In this document: piece after piece, positions 28,744 through 39,345 of the stretch
Numbering within the stretch: the first letter of the stretch is position 1
How the letters are laid out: every line of letters begins with the position of its first letter
DNA from: Phymatolithon calcareum
Lineage: Eukaryota; Rhodophyta; Florideophyceae; Hapalidiales
NCBI GenBank assembly: GCA_977006965.1
Contig: OZ345363.1
Span: forward strand, 2,852,001-2,916,000
Length of the DNA stretch: 64,000 nt
Direction: 5' to 3'
Program-made: the position numbers and the translations under genes
Notes under the pieces: model-generated
Database searches by the model: none
Seen by the model: the letters and a program-made list of their open reading frames with translations, nothing else
What the model was told of the DNA's origin: nothing

Positions 28744-29901
28744 ATGACCACGCAGAAGCCAACGCCGAGAAAGCATGCGCTTGGCGTAATCCTTAGCGTT
28801 TCCGTCGCCATCATTTGGGTCGGATCGTCGGAGCTCATCAAGTATATTTTTGGGGAAGCTCGATTCCACCAGCCGTATTTTTTGACGTACCTCACGACAT
28901 CTCTCTTCAGCGTTTTGCTGCTCGGATTTTTGCGCCAAACATGGCGTGAAAAATTGAACAAACCATCTGGACGCTCCGCGGGCTATAGTCATGTCAATGG
29001 TCTCCCTGTCGCGTCTACCGCGGCATCGGATGCGGAAATGGGTGCCAGTAATTCATCCAACGCATCCCGCCGGGAAATGACGTCACCTGCGCCGAATGGT
29101 CTACCGTTCAATGTTCGCGACATTGCTTTTCTTGCGGCAATCATCGGGCCGCTCTATTTTGTCGCCAACTACTCGTTCAATGTTGGACTTGGTTTTACGT
29201 CCGTCTCGTCATCGTCGACCATCTCGACGCTGTCGAGTTTGTTCACGCTCCTCATCGGAGTTGTGGTCGGTAATGAAAAATTTTCCGTGATGAAGCTCGT
29301 TGCCTCGCTAATGACAATTGTGGGCACTGCAATCATCGGCCATGGGGACAGCAAGAGAAGCGACGCTGCGCTATTAGGCGACGGTCTATCCATAGCGGCT
29401 GCATTTTTGTTCGGCATGTACACGACGGCTTTGAAGTACTTTGCCGGCGATGAGGAGCGAGTGGATGTGGGCCTTCTGTTCGCTTTCATTGGCCTCTTTG
29501 CCGCACTGACAGCCTGGCCTGGTCTGCCGTTGCTGAATTTTTTGGGATTGGAGTCATTTGTGCTTCCCAGTTGGCATGTTCTCGGCCTGTTGCTGCTCAA
29601 TGCTGCTGTCGGATCCGTTCTTTCGGATTACCTCTGGGCAAAGTCAGTTGTCCTGACGTCAGCCCTTGTCGGTAGTATTGGATTGAGCTTGACTGTACCG
29701 CTTTCCATAATACTTGATTGCATTGCCGGCAAACTGACGTTGTCGCCTTCTTACGTCTTTGGCGTTCTGCTAATTGTGACCGGGTTTGTGATTGTCAACG
29801 TCGAGTTGCAAAGGAAGGAAGGCGAGAGAGCTGTGGAAGTGCCTCCAGAAGTCGTGACCGCGCCGGTGATTATCGAGCAACGAAGCCGTAGAAGCACATG
29901 A
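28744..29901 (+). CDS. SLC35F-like drug/metabolite transporter
   Basis: 385 aa, single exon, ATG in CAAATGACC. About ten hydrophobic segments in the EamA/DMT two-repeat layout: LGVILSVSVAIIWVGSSELI, YLTTSLFSVLLLGFL, a ~70-residue Ser/Asn-rich cytosolic loop, DIAFLAAIIGPLYFVANYSF, STISTLSSLFTLLIGVVVGN, KLVASLMTIVGTAIIG, GLSIAAAFLFGMYTTALKY, LLFAFIGLFAALTAW, LGLLLLNAAVGSVLSDYLW, SIGLSLTVPLSIILDCI and VFGVLLIVTGFVIVN. The motif VGLGFTSVSSSSTISTLSSLF is close to that of SLC35F5 and fungal vacuolar relatives. Substrate unknown. A ~95-bp piece of this gene (29147-29240) reappears in the decayed copy at 50691-50785. Confidence 0.88.
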   Translation: MTTQKPTPRKHALGVILSVSVAIIWVGSSELIKYIFGEARFHQPYFLTYLTTSLFSVLLLGFLRQTWREKLNKPSGRSAGYSHVNGLPVASTAASDAEMGASNSSNASRREMTSPAPNGLPFNVRDIAFLAAIIGPLYFVANYSFNVGLGFTSVSSSSTISTLSSLFTLLIGVVVGNEKFSVMKLVASLMTIVGTAIIGHGDSKRSDAALLGDGLSIAAAFLFGMYTTALKYFAGDEERVDVGLLFAFIGLFAALTAWPGLPLLNFLGLESFVLPSWHVLGLLLLNAAVGSVLSDYLWAKSVVLTSALVGSIGLSLTVPLSIILDCIAGKLTLSPSYVFGVLLIVTGFVIVNVELQRKEGERAVEVPPEVVTAPVIIEQRSRRST

Positions 29902-31308
29902 TGGGGCTACGTTCTGACCTTTTTGCGTGCTGACCGGGAGCGTATCGTGTGATTCTAATTAATGGCGACGACGCAACTACTGCAGCGTGCGTTTGCGCAT
30001 TGTGCTCTGCACCTGGAACGTACATAACTTCGGCGATATCCTAGTGTTGCGGCTCGATTGAAGACGAAGAGCAAGTCTTCATTCGCTCACTCTCATATCT
30101 TTAGCGGAGAGACTATTTAATTTTGGCAGCCTAATTTTGCATGCTGGACATCCGAAGAGCCTCGATAGCCAAAGGCATTCTGTCAATCTTCCAATAAAGT
30201 ACAGCAAACTCGATCCATGGATCTCTAAACTCTTGCGCTGGAAAGACCTGGGCTCGACTCATCAGCATGCACTTGCATCCGTCAAGCCTATCTTTCCACA
30301 TGTGCCGAATACTGACATACAGTAGTTTGCTAGTTTCCAAATTCCGCACAACCCCTAGATTCGATACGAGCTTCACACACGTTTGGGCTTGCGCGACATC
30401 AAAAAGCGGTCGACGACACCTTTCGTTCCGTCTTGCTTATGCTGAATATCCAACTGCTCCCCATCTGCGGTCAGATACACTTTTGCAGAGTCCAACAGCC
30501 CGGGACGCTCTCGATCACGAATAACACCATGAAGTGTCTAATAGAATGCATACAAGACCGATCCTCGCTCAAATACTAAATACGCTGGTCAAATTAGTCC
30601 CATTGTGAAAGATCGAATGGTTCTTATATTCCTTTGCCTTTGCCGAAGCTCGTTTCTTTCGCACCCTGTCCGATCTTGTCTGTCTAGATCATAGGCGGCT
30701 CTCCACTTTCCTAGATAAATCAGAATTAAGGTTTCTTAAGCAGGTATCGCCATCTGGGACTTGATTTGGCCTCTTCACGATGAATTTCAATTGTGGCATA
30801 ATTAGTTCCGGCTTTGTTATTCTTCGACTTGAAGCTCGAATATTCACAATTGGGCATATCGAGTTTGCACAAGTGCAGAATAATCTTCCACGGCAAGGTT
30901 AAGTTACAAAAGAAGATTCAAAAAGTGTATGCTAGATTGTGAGACGGACAAGAGATGCAGATCGAAAGTTCACAACGGTTCGAGGAAGCCACATTATGTG
31001 ATGGACACACCGCGTCCAGCTGATCCGCACAACAGTACATTGACGTCATGGTCCATAGCTTTTTCTTGGGATGTTTCCCGTGCACCAGAGAAACGCCAGC
31101 CTGATGAAATAGCTGTCCGAGTTTCTGTGCCAACCCTGTTCTTGTATCGTACTTGAATAAATGTACAAAACTTATACCGTACTCGATGGTCGCATAAATG
31201 TCCTCTTCGTTTTTCCCTCTGACTTAGACACACCCCTGGACTTCACAGCAGCTCTACAACAGTCTTCGCTCATTTGCTGTCCCCCCGAGCGAGCTTCCGT
31301 TTAAGCTG
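29902..31308. other. Intergenic
   Basis: No gene recognised. A minus-strand open stretch at 30131-30376 (81 codons, SNLGVVRNLETSKLLYVSIR) reads like coding sequence but matches nothing I know. The part 31055-31255 is the third block that recurs in the decayed duplication (50785-51010). TCCCCCCGAGCGAGC at 31279-31293 is the unit of the array at 53100-53415. Confidence 0.45.
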
Positions 31309-31370
31309 CTCTGTTGTCGGTAAATCTGGCGCTGAGGGCTTGTAAAATAAAACATAAAATTTCCCCCCTC
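31309..31370 (+). repeat. LINE 3'-end fragment (family B)
   Basis: GCTGCTCTGTTGTCGGT, then GCGCTGAGGGCTTGTAAAAT and AAAACATAAAATTTCCCCCC. The same tail is at 53585-53655 and, attached to LINE coding sequence, at 55999-56067. It is a very short 5'-truncated insertion. Confidence 0.7.
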
Positions 31371-31780
31371 ATTTGAGATACTCCAAATTGAACGCCCCGT
31401 CAAGTACACGCAGATGACGCTTGAGCAACTATTATTGTTCCCAGTAGTAGCACTGTATTTGCATTTCATGACTCCTATCGCGTGAGATTCGCTCTCGCTC
31501 ACAGTCAATCGCCTTTCGTACTGTAGGCAAGGGCGACCCCCAGTATTCTGGAACTAATGTAGTCTGCCAAGTGTGTGACATTGACGTTCCCAGCTCGTCC
31601 ACGTTCCCACGTGTAGAACGCAATCTAAAAAACTGGTCGGTACAGTGATGGTGCAATGCCATTGGGTGTGTCTTTTTCCGTCACTGATGCTTCGCCAACG
31701 TCATGCAGAACTCGTGCATGGAATCCTGACGGTACTTAAAAAGCAATCGTTCGCCTTCCATCCTTCGTTCCGCCCCGTCC

Positions 31781-33131
31781 ATGCCGCTCAAGATGTCCGG
31801 CCTTCTCCCACTGAAGGGTGCACTGCAATCCTATGCCTGGGGCCTAAGCGGGCGAGAATCGCTTGCGGCCGCTCTGCACGCCGCCAACACTGGCGTCGCC
31901 GTCGATCCCGCGAAGCCCGCCGCTGAGCTCTGGATCGGCACCCATCCATCCGGCCCTGCAACCCTGCACTCATCCGGTGTTACGCTTCGCGAGACACTGG
32001 GTCATGACGTGCCGTTTTTGTTGAAAGTGCTTTCGGTCGCGCGTCCGCTTTCCATTCAGGCGCATCCGGATAAGCAGCGTGCCGAGAAACTGCACGCACT
32101 GCGCCCCGACAAGTACAAGGATGACAATCATAAGCCGGAGATGGCCGTCGCGCTAACTCGTAAGTTATTCCCTGGCGATGGCACTCCCGTGCTATTGACA
32201 ATTGAGCGTATTGGAGTACATACTTGATATGGTGTTGCCACAGATGCCGATAACTAATTCTCCAATGCATTTCCGGTGTGACTTTGCGCCATTTGGCTGA
32301 TTGCTGACATGCAAATGCATTCTTATGTTACGCGAAGCATTTGAGGGTATGTGCAGTTTCCGCCCTCTTGGCGAAATCAAGGAAACACTTGCCAGACTGA
32401 CCCCACTCTGTAATCTCGTCGGAGGCGATACCACGCTCGCCGCACTCGAGACTGGCACCGACGGGCTGCGCACGCTCTTTTCTACTCTCATGCAGGCGCC
32501 GACTATTGCCGTATTGGAAGCCCTGACTTCCGTTGAATCGATAGTGCAACCCACGGGCAGCGAACAACCCGCGGACGCGGACGAGCTCTTCCTTCGCCTG
32601 CGGAAGTACTACCCGGAAGACGTGGGCTGTTTTGCAGCATACTTGCTCAACCATGTGCGCATCATGCCAGGCGAGGCGTTTTTCATGGCTGCGAACGAAC
32701 CGCATGCATATCTTTCGGGACAATGTGTGGAAATTATGGCGTGCTCCGACAATGTCGTGCGCGCTGGACTCACGCCCAAGTTTAAGGATGTTGACGCGCT
32801 TATTGAGATGCTCACGTATAAGCCGGGGATGCCGGAGATCATGCGCGGGGAGAAGGAGGACAAAGGTGGAACGCTATACAGGGCTGCGGCGAAGGAGTTC
32901 CAGGTGATGAAGTATGCGTTGGGAATGGGAGAGCGTGCAATGTTGGAAGAGCATCAGGGTCCCGGGTTGTTGCTTGTTGTGGAAGGAAGCGGCGATGTTG
33001 AATATCAGGGGGAACACACGATTGCGAAAAAGGGGTTTGCCGCCTATCTTCCGGACGCTACGGCAGCGCAACTCACTGCTGGGGCGGAAGGTATTGTACT
33101 ATTTCGTGCTAGCGTGAATCAGAAGGCTTAA
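31781..33131 (+). CDS. Mannose-6-phosphate isomerase (type I phosphomannose isomerase)
   Basis: Two exons, 31781-32159 and 32338-33131, giving 390 aa, the usual type I length. The 178-bp intron (ACTC/GTAAGT ... GCGAAG/CATTT) splits a Pro codon and restores the family sequence MAVALT-P-FEGMCSFRP. Zinc ligands are in IQAHPDK (Gln, His), NHKPEMA (Glu) and NEPHAYLSG (His). The signature MACSDNVVRAGLTPKFKDV is intact. It interconverts fructose-6-P and mannose-6-P in the cytosol, the entry to GDP-mannose and from there, in red algae, GDP-L-galactose for galactans and ascorbate. A second Met (MSGLLPLKG) four codons in could also be the start. Confidence 0.95.
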
Positions 33132-33333
33132 TTGTGAAGACAATTTGGCTTGGTAGTGTATCGTAGTTGAATTTGAATGACATACTGTAGTAAAGTGCAG
33201 GGGGCACACGGCATACCTCAAAATGAATTATTGTTCTTCCAAATGTATACGTCACGGAATAGTGGCGGCCATCCGTGCTAAATAGCGCACATGTAGCGCA
33301 ACTACCTTGCAAGCGATAGACTTGCATATTCGG

Positions 33334-33786
33334 TCAAGGTCTACCGGGAAGAATTTCATCCTCGTCTTCCTCCTCCATCGACGGTGCGGCAGCGTCGCGC
33401 TCCGCCACAATATATAGCGTCTGCTTTGTGGGTGTGTAACTTTCCCTTCGACTCACGTCACCGACGACGACGCAAAAAGTCGCCTCAGTTTTCTGCAGCC
33501 AGTAAGTCAATCGGTACCCATCTCTTCGCGCGGTCTTCGGGCTCTCCAGAGCACCTGGTGTGCGGTTAGGTGCCTCTGCCCGTTCAATGCGGTCACTGAA
33601 CGACGCCGCCGCGGACGGCAGACATTGCTTGACAGCACTCAACCCGCCAGCGTCAGCGAAGGAGGCGGACACGGGCAGGGCGCGGTTCCCGGATAACGCG
33701 ATGTGAAATTTTCGGTGGGAAAGCGCTGCAAAGGAAAGGGGAGTTAGCTTCGGTGGAAGGAGTGAGGGGGACGCTTCGGCTCTCAT
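33334..33786 (-). CDS. Hypothetical protein, 150 aa (possibly a 3' exon)
   Basis: An ATG-initiated frame of 150 codons. It ends in an acidic tail (EEEDEDEI). The middle has DGYRLTYWLQKTEATFCVVV and SYTPTKQTLYIVAERD, which look like beta-strands. A good splice acceptor (CTTTCCTTTGCAG) lies 52 bp inside the ORF, and an adjacent coherent stretch upstream (33980-33786, YEIYFCSSLPEALMTT) is in another frame, so the true gene may begin upstream and be spliced. No family recognised. Confidence 0.35.
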   Translation of the reverse strand: MRAEASPSLLPPKLTPLSFAALSHRKFHIALSGNRALPVSASFADAGGLSAVKQCLPSAAASFSDRIERAEAPNRTPGALESPKTARRDGYRLTYWLQKTEATFCVVVGDVSRRESYTPTKQTLYIVAERDAAAPSMEEEDEDEILPGRP

Positions 33787-34843
33787 AATGCAGTCCGTCT
33801 TTGCTGGCAGAGAGCGACGTGGTTCGCTTCACGAAACTGCGTACGCGCAGAGCGCTGCAGTGCCGCCCTGATGCCGCTCGGGATGTTTGATGTCGTCATT
33901 AGCGCTTCAGGGAGAGATGAGCAGAAGTAGATTTCATACCGGGCATTTTCCTTTGGGGAAAGCTTGGTCCAGCACGGCATTCAGGAATTTGCTCTGGACG
34001 CAGTAGGCCGCGCTCGCGCAAGGCCTATGCAGACCCTTTCCCGCGTACGGCAAAATGCCGGCGACGGCTGCAGGCAGCCAGCGTCACTACCGATTATGAA
34101 GAGGAAGACGGAGTAAAGCACAGAACAGATGCAGAGATGCGAGATACTGGACACGTGGCATTGTCTGAAATATTTACGAGACCAAACCCTCAAATTGAAG
34201 TTCCAGCCCCGAGGAAGAAGACTTCGCAGTTTGGGAGGCTTCGCACTGTACTTCGCCTCCTTGCCGAAAAATTCAAGCGCTGTCGATAGTCTGTGTATAT
34301 ACCTGCCTGATTTACAGTGGAGCGGCCTGAATTTGGATAAAGTTGACCATTCCGACCTCACAGCTTCGCGCAAAAATGGTGGGGATCATTATTAGGGAGG
34401 CGAACTTGTAAGATCGGAAGTTTTAGGCGAATAGAAAAGCGCGTTGCGGAAATTATTGCTGTGCGATATATGTACATTTTCATGGTAACGATGCTCAAAG
34501 CGGGTATGTTTGACATCACCGAGCTCATCAAGCTGCATAAGGCCGGGCGCTCAAGAAGTGCCCGAAGACGCTGGCACGGACGTTGAGATGGAAATGGTCG
34601 CTTTTCCAAAGGAGCCCATTATGGGGACTGATCTTGTTGAATGTATATTGGCGATGAAGAACAGAATTAAACAAGTCGGCGCATCTGTACCTTTCTTCTA
34701 CCTTTTTCTTGTACGCTACAGTAGTCCGGTTTGTTTTAGATGGAAATAAATAACGTAAAGTTCACCCTAATTTTTCCATTAATTCCGTCAATCCCCAAAA
34801 TTGCGAAAAGGCCTGACAGTCTGAAAACAACCACTGCACAATC
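33787..34843. other. Intergenic
   Basis: Open stretches at 33783-33980 and 33981-34373 on the minus strand may be exons of the gene above, but I cannot join them with confidence. Nothing else is seen. Confidence 0.35.
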
Positions 34844-35893
34844 ATGCAACAAAAACAACGCCCCGTCGACCTGCCGGTGCGCCACCGCCGTCGACCGCCA
34901 TTCCTCAACCCCATCGACCCGCCGGCACCCCCGCGATCCACCGCCCCGCTGCCGTCGCGCGGTACCACGGCCTTCCGCGCCCTAGTCGTGCTGTTCCCAC
35001 TAGCTTTGGTCGCTTACGCCATAAGCAAACTGCTGCACCGCTCGCCATCGCCCGTCACACCCCTGCCCGCCGCCGACGATGAGGTCGCCGTGTCCGCCTT
35101 TCGCATTCCGCTGCCGTCCCCCGCCAATACCGCTCCCGCGCATGGCGTGTTTACCTGCATGCCAACAGTCACTCGCGCCAACGGCTCTGTGGAGTACATC
35201 TCCAACGCCGCAAAGAGCTGGTATCTCGCGCACGCCGGCCTTCCACCACCGCTCCGCGTGTACGACATGGACCCAATTCCCAGCGACCGTTCTTGGCTCA
35301 AGCGTCTCGGATCTCCCGATCCCTGGCTGCGCGTGATTCGCCTTGAAGGCACGACAAAGGCGGCGAGGAAACGTACGTTTGGCGACTCTGTCGAACGCGT
35401 CAAGTGGCGATCGAAGGAAGCGCAGGACTACGCGGCTGTGCTTCGCGACTGCGCCGCCTCGGCTGTTCTGGTGAACAGCAGTGCGAGCGTTGTGCTCATG
35501 GTACAGGACGACGTTCTGTTCACCAACGAAATGCCAAATGCGGCGGAAGGGGCCGCAGAAGCGCTGCGTGATGGGGCTAGGACGAAGGTCAATAAGCAGG
35601 GCGTCAATGCACCGTTACGTGTATGCTCCGCAAGCTTGTTCGATATTGGCGGACAGGGAGAGGAGTATCTCTCGTCGAGTAACCTTGTCGCGCGCGTGTG
35701 GCGCATCGAGGATGTGGAGCGGATTGCAGCGTACTTTGAGCGACGGTTTGATGACGCACCCGTTGACTGGCTCGCTGACCGATGGTGCGAAAGACATCGC
35801 TCTGTTGTCGTGGTGCTAAGGCCGAATCCGGTTCGACATCGCGGACTCGTATCGAGCTTTGTGGAGAATGAGCGCAAAGGGACGCTCACGTAA
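34844..35893 (+). CDS. Golgi-type glycosyltransferase, PGAP4/MGAT4-like
   Basis: 349 aa, single exon, ATG in AATCATGC. Basic Pro-rich cytosolic tail, one anchor (~44-64, FRALVVLFPLALVAYAIS), then a lumenal domain: VFTCMPTVTRANGS, YISNAAKSWYLA, RVYDMDP, WRSKEAQDYAAVLRDCA and VVLMVQDDVLF, where QDD is the DxD-type nucleotide-sugar site. The order 'K/R-x-K-x-x-D-Y ... l-v-x-D-D' resembles PGAP4 (TMEM246) and, more weakly, MGAT4 enzymes. LFDIGGQGEEYLSSSNLVARVW and a C-terminal ADRWCERHRSVVVVLRPNPVRHRGLVSS, typical of this fold, follow. Donor and acceptor unknown. Together with the GT14, FkbM and isomerase genes it makes the island rich in carbohydrate functions. Confidence 0.7.
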   Translation: MQQKQRPVDLPVRHRRRPPFLNPIDPPAPPRSTAPLPSRGTTAFRALVVLFPLALVAYAISKLLHRSPSPVTPLPAADDEVAVSAFRIPLPSPANTAPAHGVFTCMPTVTRANGSVEYISNAAKSWYLAHAGLPPPLRVYDMDPIPSDRSWLKRLGSPDPWLRVIRLEGTTKAARKRTFGDSVERVKWRSKEAQDYAAVLRDCAASAVLVNSSASVVLMVQDDVLFTNEMPNAAEGAAEALRDGARTKVNKQGVNAPLRVCSASLFDIGGQGEEYLSSSNLVARVWRIEDVERIAAYFERRFDDAPVDWLADRWCERHRSVVVVLRPNPVRHRGLVSSFVENERKGTLT

Positions 35894-36496
35894 CTGGCTA
35901 CGTGTCTTGCGCAGTGCAGAGAAGGATACCGAGGGAGAATAGCTCGTAGCCTTACCCCTGCGCATTGTGCCGAAGGATAATAATCAGTAATCAGCTTGGG
36001 GTGCAGTGGCTCGTCCGAAAAAGTATTAGGATCACGTCTAGTTGATTTTCCAAATATTTCACAATTTCAATACGTTAACTTCAAAATATTTGAAACGTTA
36101 ACAAATTTTGTACACTATATGATTGGGTGTTTTCTGTTTTCCCATATATTGATCAACCTTTTTGAGAATTGGTTGATTTATCGATACGGATGTCTGGTCT
36201 GATGCTCACCGAAGCATCAAACCATTATTGCCTAGCACTTCTACTCAGCTCACTTCGCTGCTTTTTTTCTAAACTTTAAAATCAATGAAAGTCCCCTTTC
36301 GGTGTCACAAAACCAGCTTTCGAGCTTTTCCAAACGAACCCCAAATGGATTGCTCGGACTGGCTATTTCTGACATGAAATTATAGGACCTCAAAACAGTG
36401 CCTATGGGACTTTCGAAATGGATGAGAATATTACATGGCCGAAATACGGAGATCATGAATTAGCATTGGGACATTTTCTCTTCTGCAGAGGCTCAA
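35894..36496. other. Intergenic, AT-rich
   Basis: Nothing recognised. An AT-rich part (36050-36190) carries the repeated word ACGTTAAC. Confidence 0.45.
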
Positions 36497-37084
36497 ATGG
36501 GACTACAAAAGCCAGCCAACCGAGAATCTAAACGGATCAGGAAGTTGAGCATCGTCAATATGGGTAGCGTGAACCATATTCACGTCCAAGGCCGTGCTCA
36601 CTACGGTCCAGAGCGTACAGAAGCAGTTATTGGAGCCAATTATGCTGCGGCGTACAAAAAGTACGGCAACGAAGTTGAAGCGGACTACCCACCTGAAATT
36701 ATGCAGGCCGTGGAAGATATTCTCTCCAACGGAGACGACTTCCGGGGCGTCACGCCGTCTAAATTTTCGAAGCATACGTCTGGAAACTCGGTCGCCTATT
36801 CTGATGTCACAGTGAATAACTCCGCAATAGGTTCATCAGCTTTCTGTGGGAAACTGCGCCCCTATAAGCCGAAAACCAGCCAGCCTGGGCACGTGATTCG
36901 CCCGAAGAAGGCAGCGAGCAGATTTACTGGCCATTTTTCGGAAACGGAGGAACCCGCTCGGTGGCTGTATGGCTTACAGAGGCTTTCTCAAAATGAGGAG
37001 GACGATGTGGTGTATTGCATCTCTTTTGTAGTTAAGCACTATCAAAAAAAGAATCAGATGCATCCGAAGGTACCTCGTCGTTAG
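36497..37084 (+). CDS. Hypothetical protein, 195 aa
   Basis: An ATG-started frame of 195 codons. The N-terminus is basic (NRESKRIRKLS); then YGPERTEAVIGANYAAAYKK, EIMQAVEDILSNGDDF and a C-terminal basic stretch. No family recognised. The stop codon is directly followed by a copy of the syntaxin 3'-flank repeat. It may be a transposon relic or a real small gene. Confidence 0.35.
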   Translation: MGLQKPANRESKRIRKLSIVNMGSVNHIHVQGRAHYGPERTEAVIGANYAAAYKKYGNEVEADYPPEIMQAVEDILSNGDDFRGVTPSKFSKHTSGNSVAYSDVTVNNSAIGSSAFCGKLRPYKPKTSQPGHVIRPKKAASRFTGHFSETEEPARWLYGLQRLSQNEEDDVVYCISFVVKHYQKKNQMHPKVPRR

Positions 37085-37290
37085 CTGTCTATTGCCCTCT
37101 AAAGATTACAACGTTCCTGCCTTTGTAAACAAGATCTAAGAGAAACCAGCAGACACGTTAGAGGGGCCAGACATACTTAGGCATGCTAGATATTAAACAT
37201 AAAAATGTTTGGAAATCCACAAAGAAGTGCTTGGAAACGCTAGATGCTCTTTTCCAAGAAGCATGTGCCTTCCATATGTTCCTATATTGC
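37082..37290 (+). repeat. Third, diverged copy of the syntaxin 3'-flank repeat
   Basis: TAGCTGTCTATTGCCCTCTA and GATGCTCTTTTCCAAGAAG match 27724-27745 and 27886-27905, with the intervening spacing roughly conserved. Similarity fades beyond 37290. Confidence 0.55.
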
Positions 37291-37457
37291 GCGCTTCGTT
37301 CACGACGCTGTCAACGTGGTCCGCACTGCAGGCGTTCTCGCCCGTTTCACTGGCCTTGCAGCATAACACGCGAAAATTTTCACCCTTTTGCAGAATGGTC
37401 CCGCATCCGTGACGACGTGTAGACGTCCGGTACTCCTCAGTCAGCACCACAGGACAC

Positions 37458-38234
37458 ATGTTTGCCAAGGCCCGAATCAGATTCTTCCGCGGAATAGCCC
37501 GATGTTTCGGAACTTGTACGCAACATATTCGAAAAGCACGACCTGGGCACGACCCGGGCAAGACCGTACAGAACCTTCTTCTTCCGCCTCCTATCATGTC
37601 CTTTCAACCGTCGGAGCTCGACTTGCTCTTCTTCGAACGATATGCTCGACTCGAGGTGATGGATCGCCCTTTTTCAAGCACGAAATCGTGCAAACCGTTT
37701 CTGCCACCGCAGGGGACTCAAAAGTGTCTCTATCATCTCCGGCTATGTCTCCTGAACAACGTTTGTATACGTTCGTACTTTCCCAGCTTGCAGCAGCGTC
37801 ACGCTTCTGAAACTCTGCACGGCAGCTTGGGAGACATGGACATTGTCGCGCCTCGTCTTTCGACGTTTTTCGAATGTATCAATAAGTTCTCAAGACGGTA
37901 CCTCTTGGTAAGAACGTTGCTACTGTGCAACGCAAATGAAGAAGATTTTCAGTTGCGAACGGGAATCGTCATGCGTGCTCGAGCGGTTTCTGCCACTTCA
38001 ACAAGACCGAGAGGCGAAACCAATAGCGATGGTGTCTCCCCTCGCATGTCCGGGAACCCGTCCAGCGCCCTTGAAAGTGCCCTTCGTATGCCAGTTGAAA
38101 TCGTACTTGCCTGTGATCTCACGATATCCTATGTTGTCCAGTATCAAGACCGTTGGGCAATCTACTCTCACGCCTGTCTTCAAGGTGGCCAGCACGACAT
38201 AGACTTGCAGGCCGTGGATCCAATACGGAGTTAA
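37458..38234 (+). other. Unclassified open frame, 258 codons
   Basis: ATG-started, but with no recognisable domain, mixed composition and many short frames overlapping on both strands. LLFFERYARLEV and ACDLTISYVVQYQDRWAIY look protein-like. Could be a degraded transposon protein; I would not count it as a gene. Confidence 0.2.
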
Positions 38235-38460
38235 TCAACCCAGGGCTTTGCATCTACAGGTCCCGCTTCTTTATTTCGTGCACCCTTTTTTTGAGAGTCC
38301 ACGCACCAGAGAAGAGCGCAGATATACCTTTCGGCAGCCAGCGACGCAGTTTGAGCACTTTGCGGTGATGCGTGTGTGTGCTTCCCCCGGCCTTGTTTGG
38401 GAATTCGAAATTCCTCTTCAGTGCGCCTCACAACTAAAAATGGACTAATTTTCCCCCTCG

Positions 38461-38479
38461 AGCCCCCCCCCCCAGGGGA
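38461..38479. repeat. Poly-C run
   Basis: About thirteen consecutive C followed by AGGGG, in an otherwise featureless stretch. Prone to length error in sequencing. Confidence 0.7.
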
Positions 38480-38719
38480 CCAGATGTTGGTTTTCGTAGA
38501 CCAGCGAACCGTGGACAACCCACCATAAGAGAATCTTCCTCGCACAGAATCAAACCAAACATTCTTGAAACTCGAAAAGTTCTCCAAGCGTCAGCAGATA
38601 CGTTGCTAACTTAAATTCTACATTTCTTTTTCTTGGATGACCCTTCTTAAAAATCGCCACTAGAGTAGATATAAGTTTCCCACCGCTCTGACAGGCGGTA
38701 GGTTTCAACGGACTAAACA

Positions 38720-38785
38720 ATGGAAGGTAGCATCTGAGGAAGCCTTGCTCGTATATTCATAAGGCTGTCAGGATTTTGAATAAAC
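38720..38785 (+). repeat. LINE 3'-end fragment (family A)
   Basis: AATGGAAGGTAGCATCTGAG, GAAGCCTTGCTCGTATATTC and an AATAAAC-containing tail: the same module as at 13093 and 44439. Confidence 0.65.
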
Positions 38786-38947
38786 TTCAACTTTTAAGTT
38801 GTTATAGATTAGTTCCATTTTTTAGGCCACATTCCAAATGCCACATCTCGCCACAACAGCGTAATTGTTCATTTTATTGAGGTGCCCGATGCCCCCTTGA
38901 CGGGGTAAGTTGGCAACCTTCCATTCTGGAGGGTTTCTAGCTGCGTT

Positions 38948-39150
38948 AAAAGTGGCATAGCAAGCAAAACCCCAAAACCTACCTCTGGTCTCACAGAAGA
39001 AATCTCGAGGGGGAAAATCATATCGCTTCTATTACCACGCAGAGTATACCATCTCTTGACGAGCGTCGGTACGCACATGGGAGTTTGCGACGTCCCGAGT
39101 CGTTTCTGCGCCGCAGCGCGATGGGCGAGTTTAACGACTTCCCGGGTCTC
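38948..39150 (-). repeat. Second copy of the repeat inserted at 22058-22584
   Basis: AAAAGTGGCATAG, CTCGAGGGGGAAA, TTCTATTACCACGCAGAGTA and GGGAGTTTGCGACGTCCCGA recur in the same order as at 22160-22310. On the minus strand both copies encode REVVKLA, QKRLGTSQTPM and LVKRWYTLRGNR, so the repeat probably derives from a coding part of a retrotransposon. Confidence 0.7.
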
Positions 39151-39269
39151 GCCACAACAGCAATGATGAACTGGAGGCTGAGGTCGTCGTTGATCTTGAA
39201 CATTTTCACAAATACTCCGTCAGGTCCTTCTGCTTTCTTCATCAGTGCTCTTTTCAGAGCGAAATTCAA
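39150..39269 (-). pseudogene. LINE reverse transcriptase N-terminal fragment
   Basis: NFALKRALMKKAEGPDGVFVK contains the K-A-x-G-P-D-G block that opens non-LTR reverse transcriptase domains. It stops after ~40 residues and is fused to the repeat at 38948-39150. Confidence 0.6.
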
Positions 39270-39345
39270 TTCTCGCTTTAATTCTTATCATTTTAGTGAC
39301 TCATTGAGTCACTGTGTCCTGTAAAAAGTGTGCCTGCAATGCAGG

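Noticed and set aside
37458-38234. A host gene of 258 codons
   Set aside because: No domain, no promoter and competing frames on both strands; listed only as an unclassified frame.
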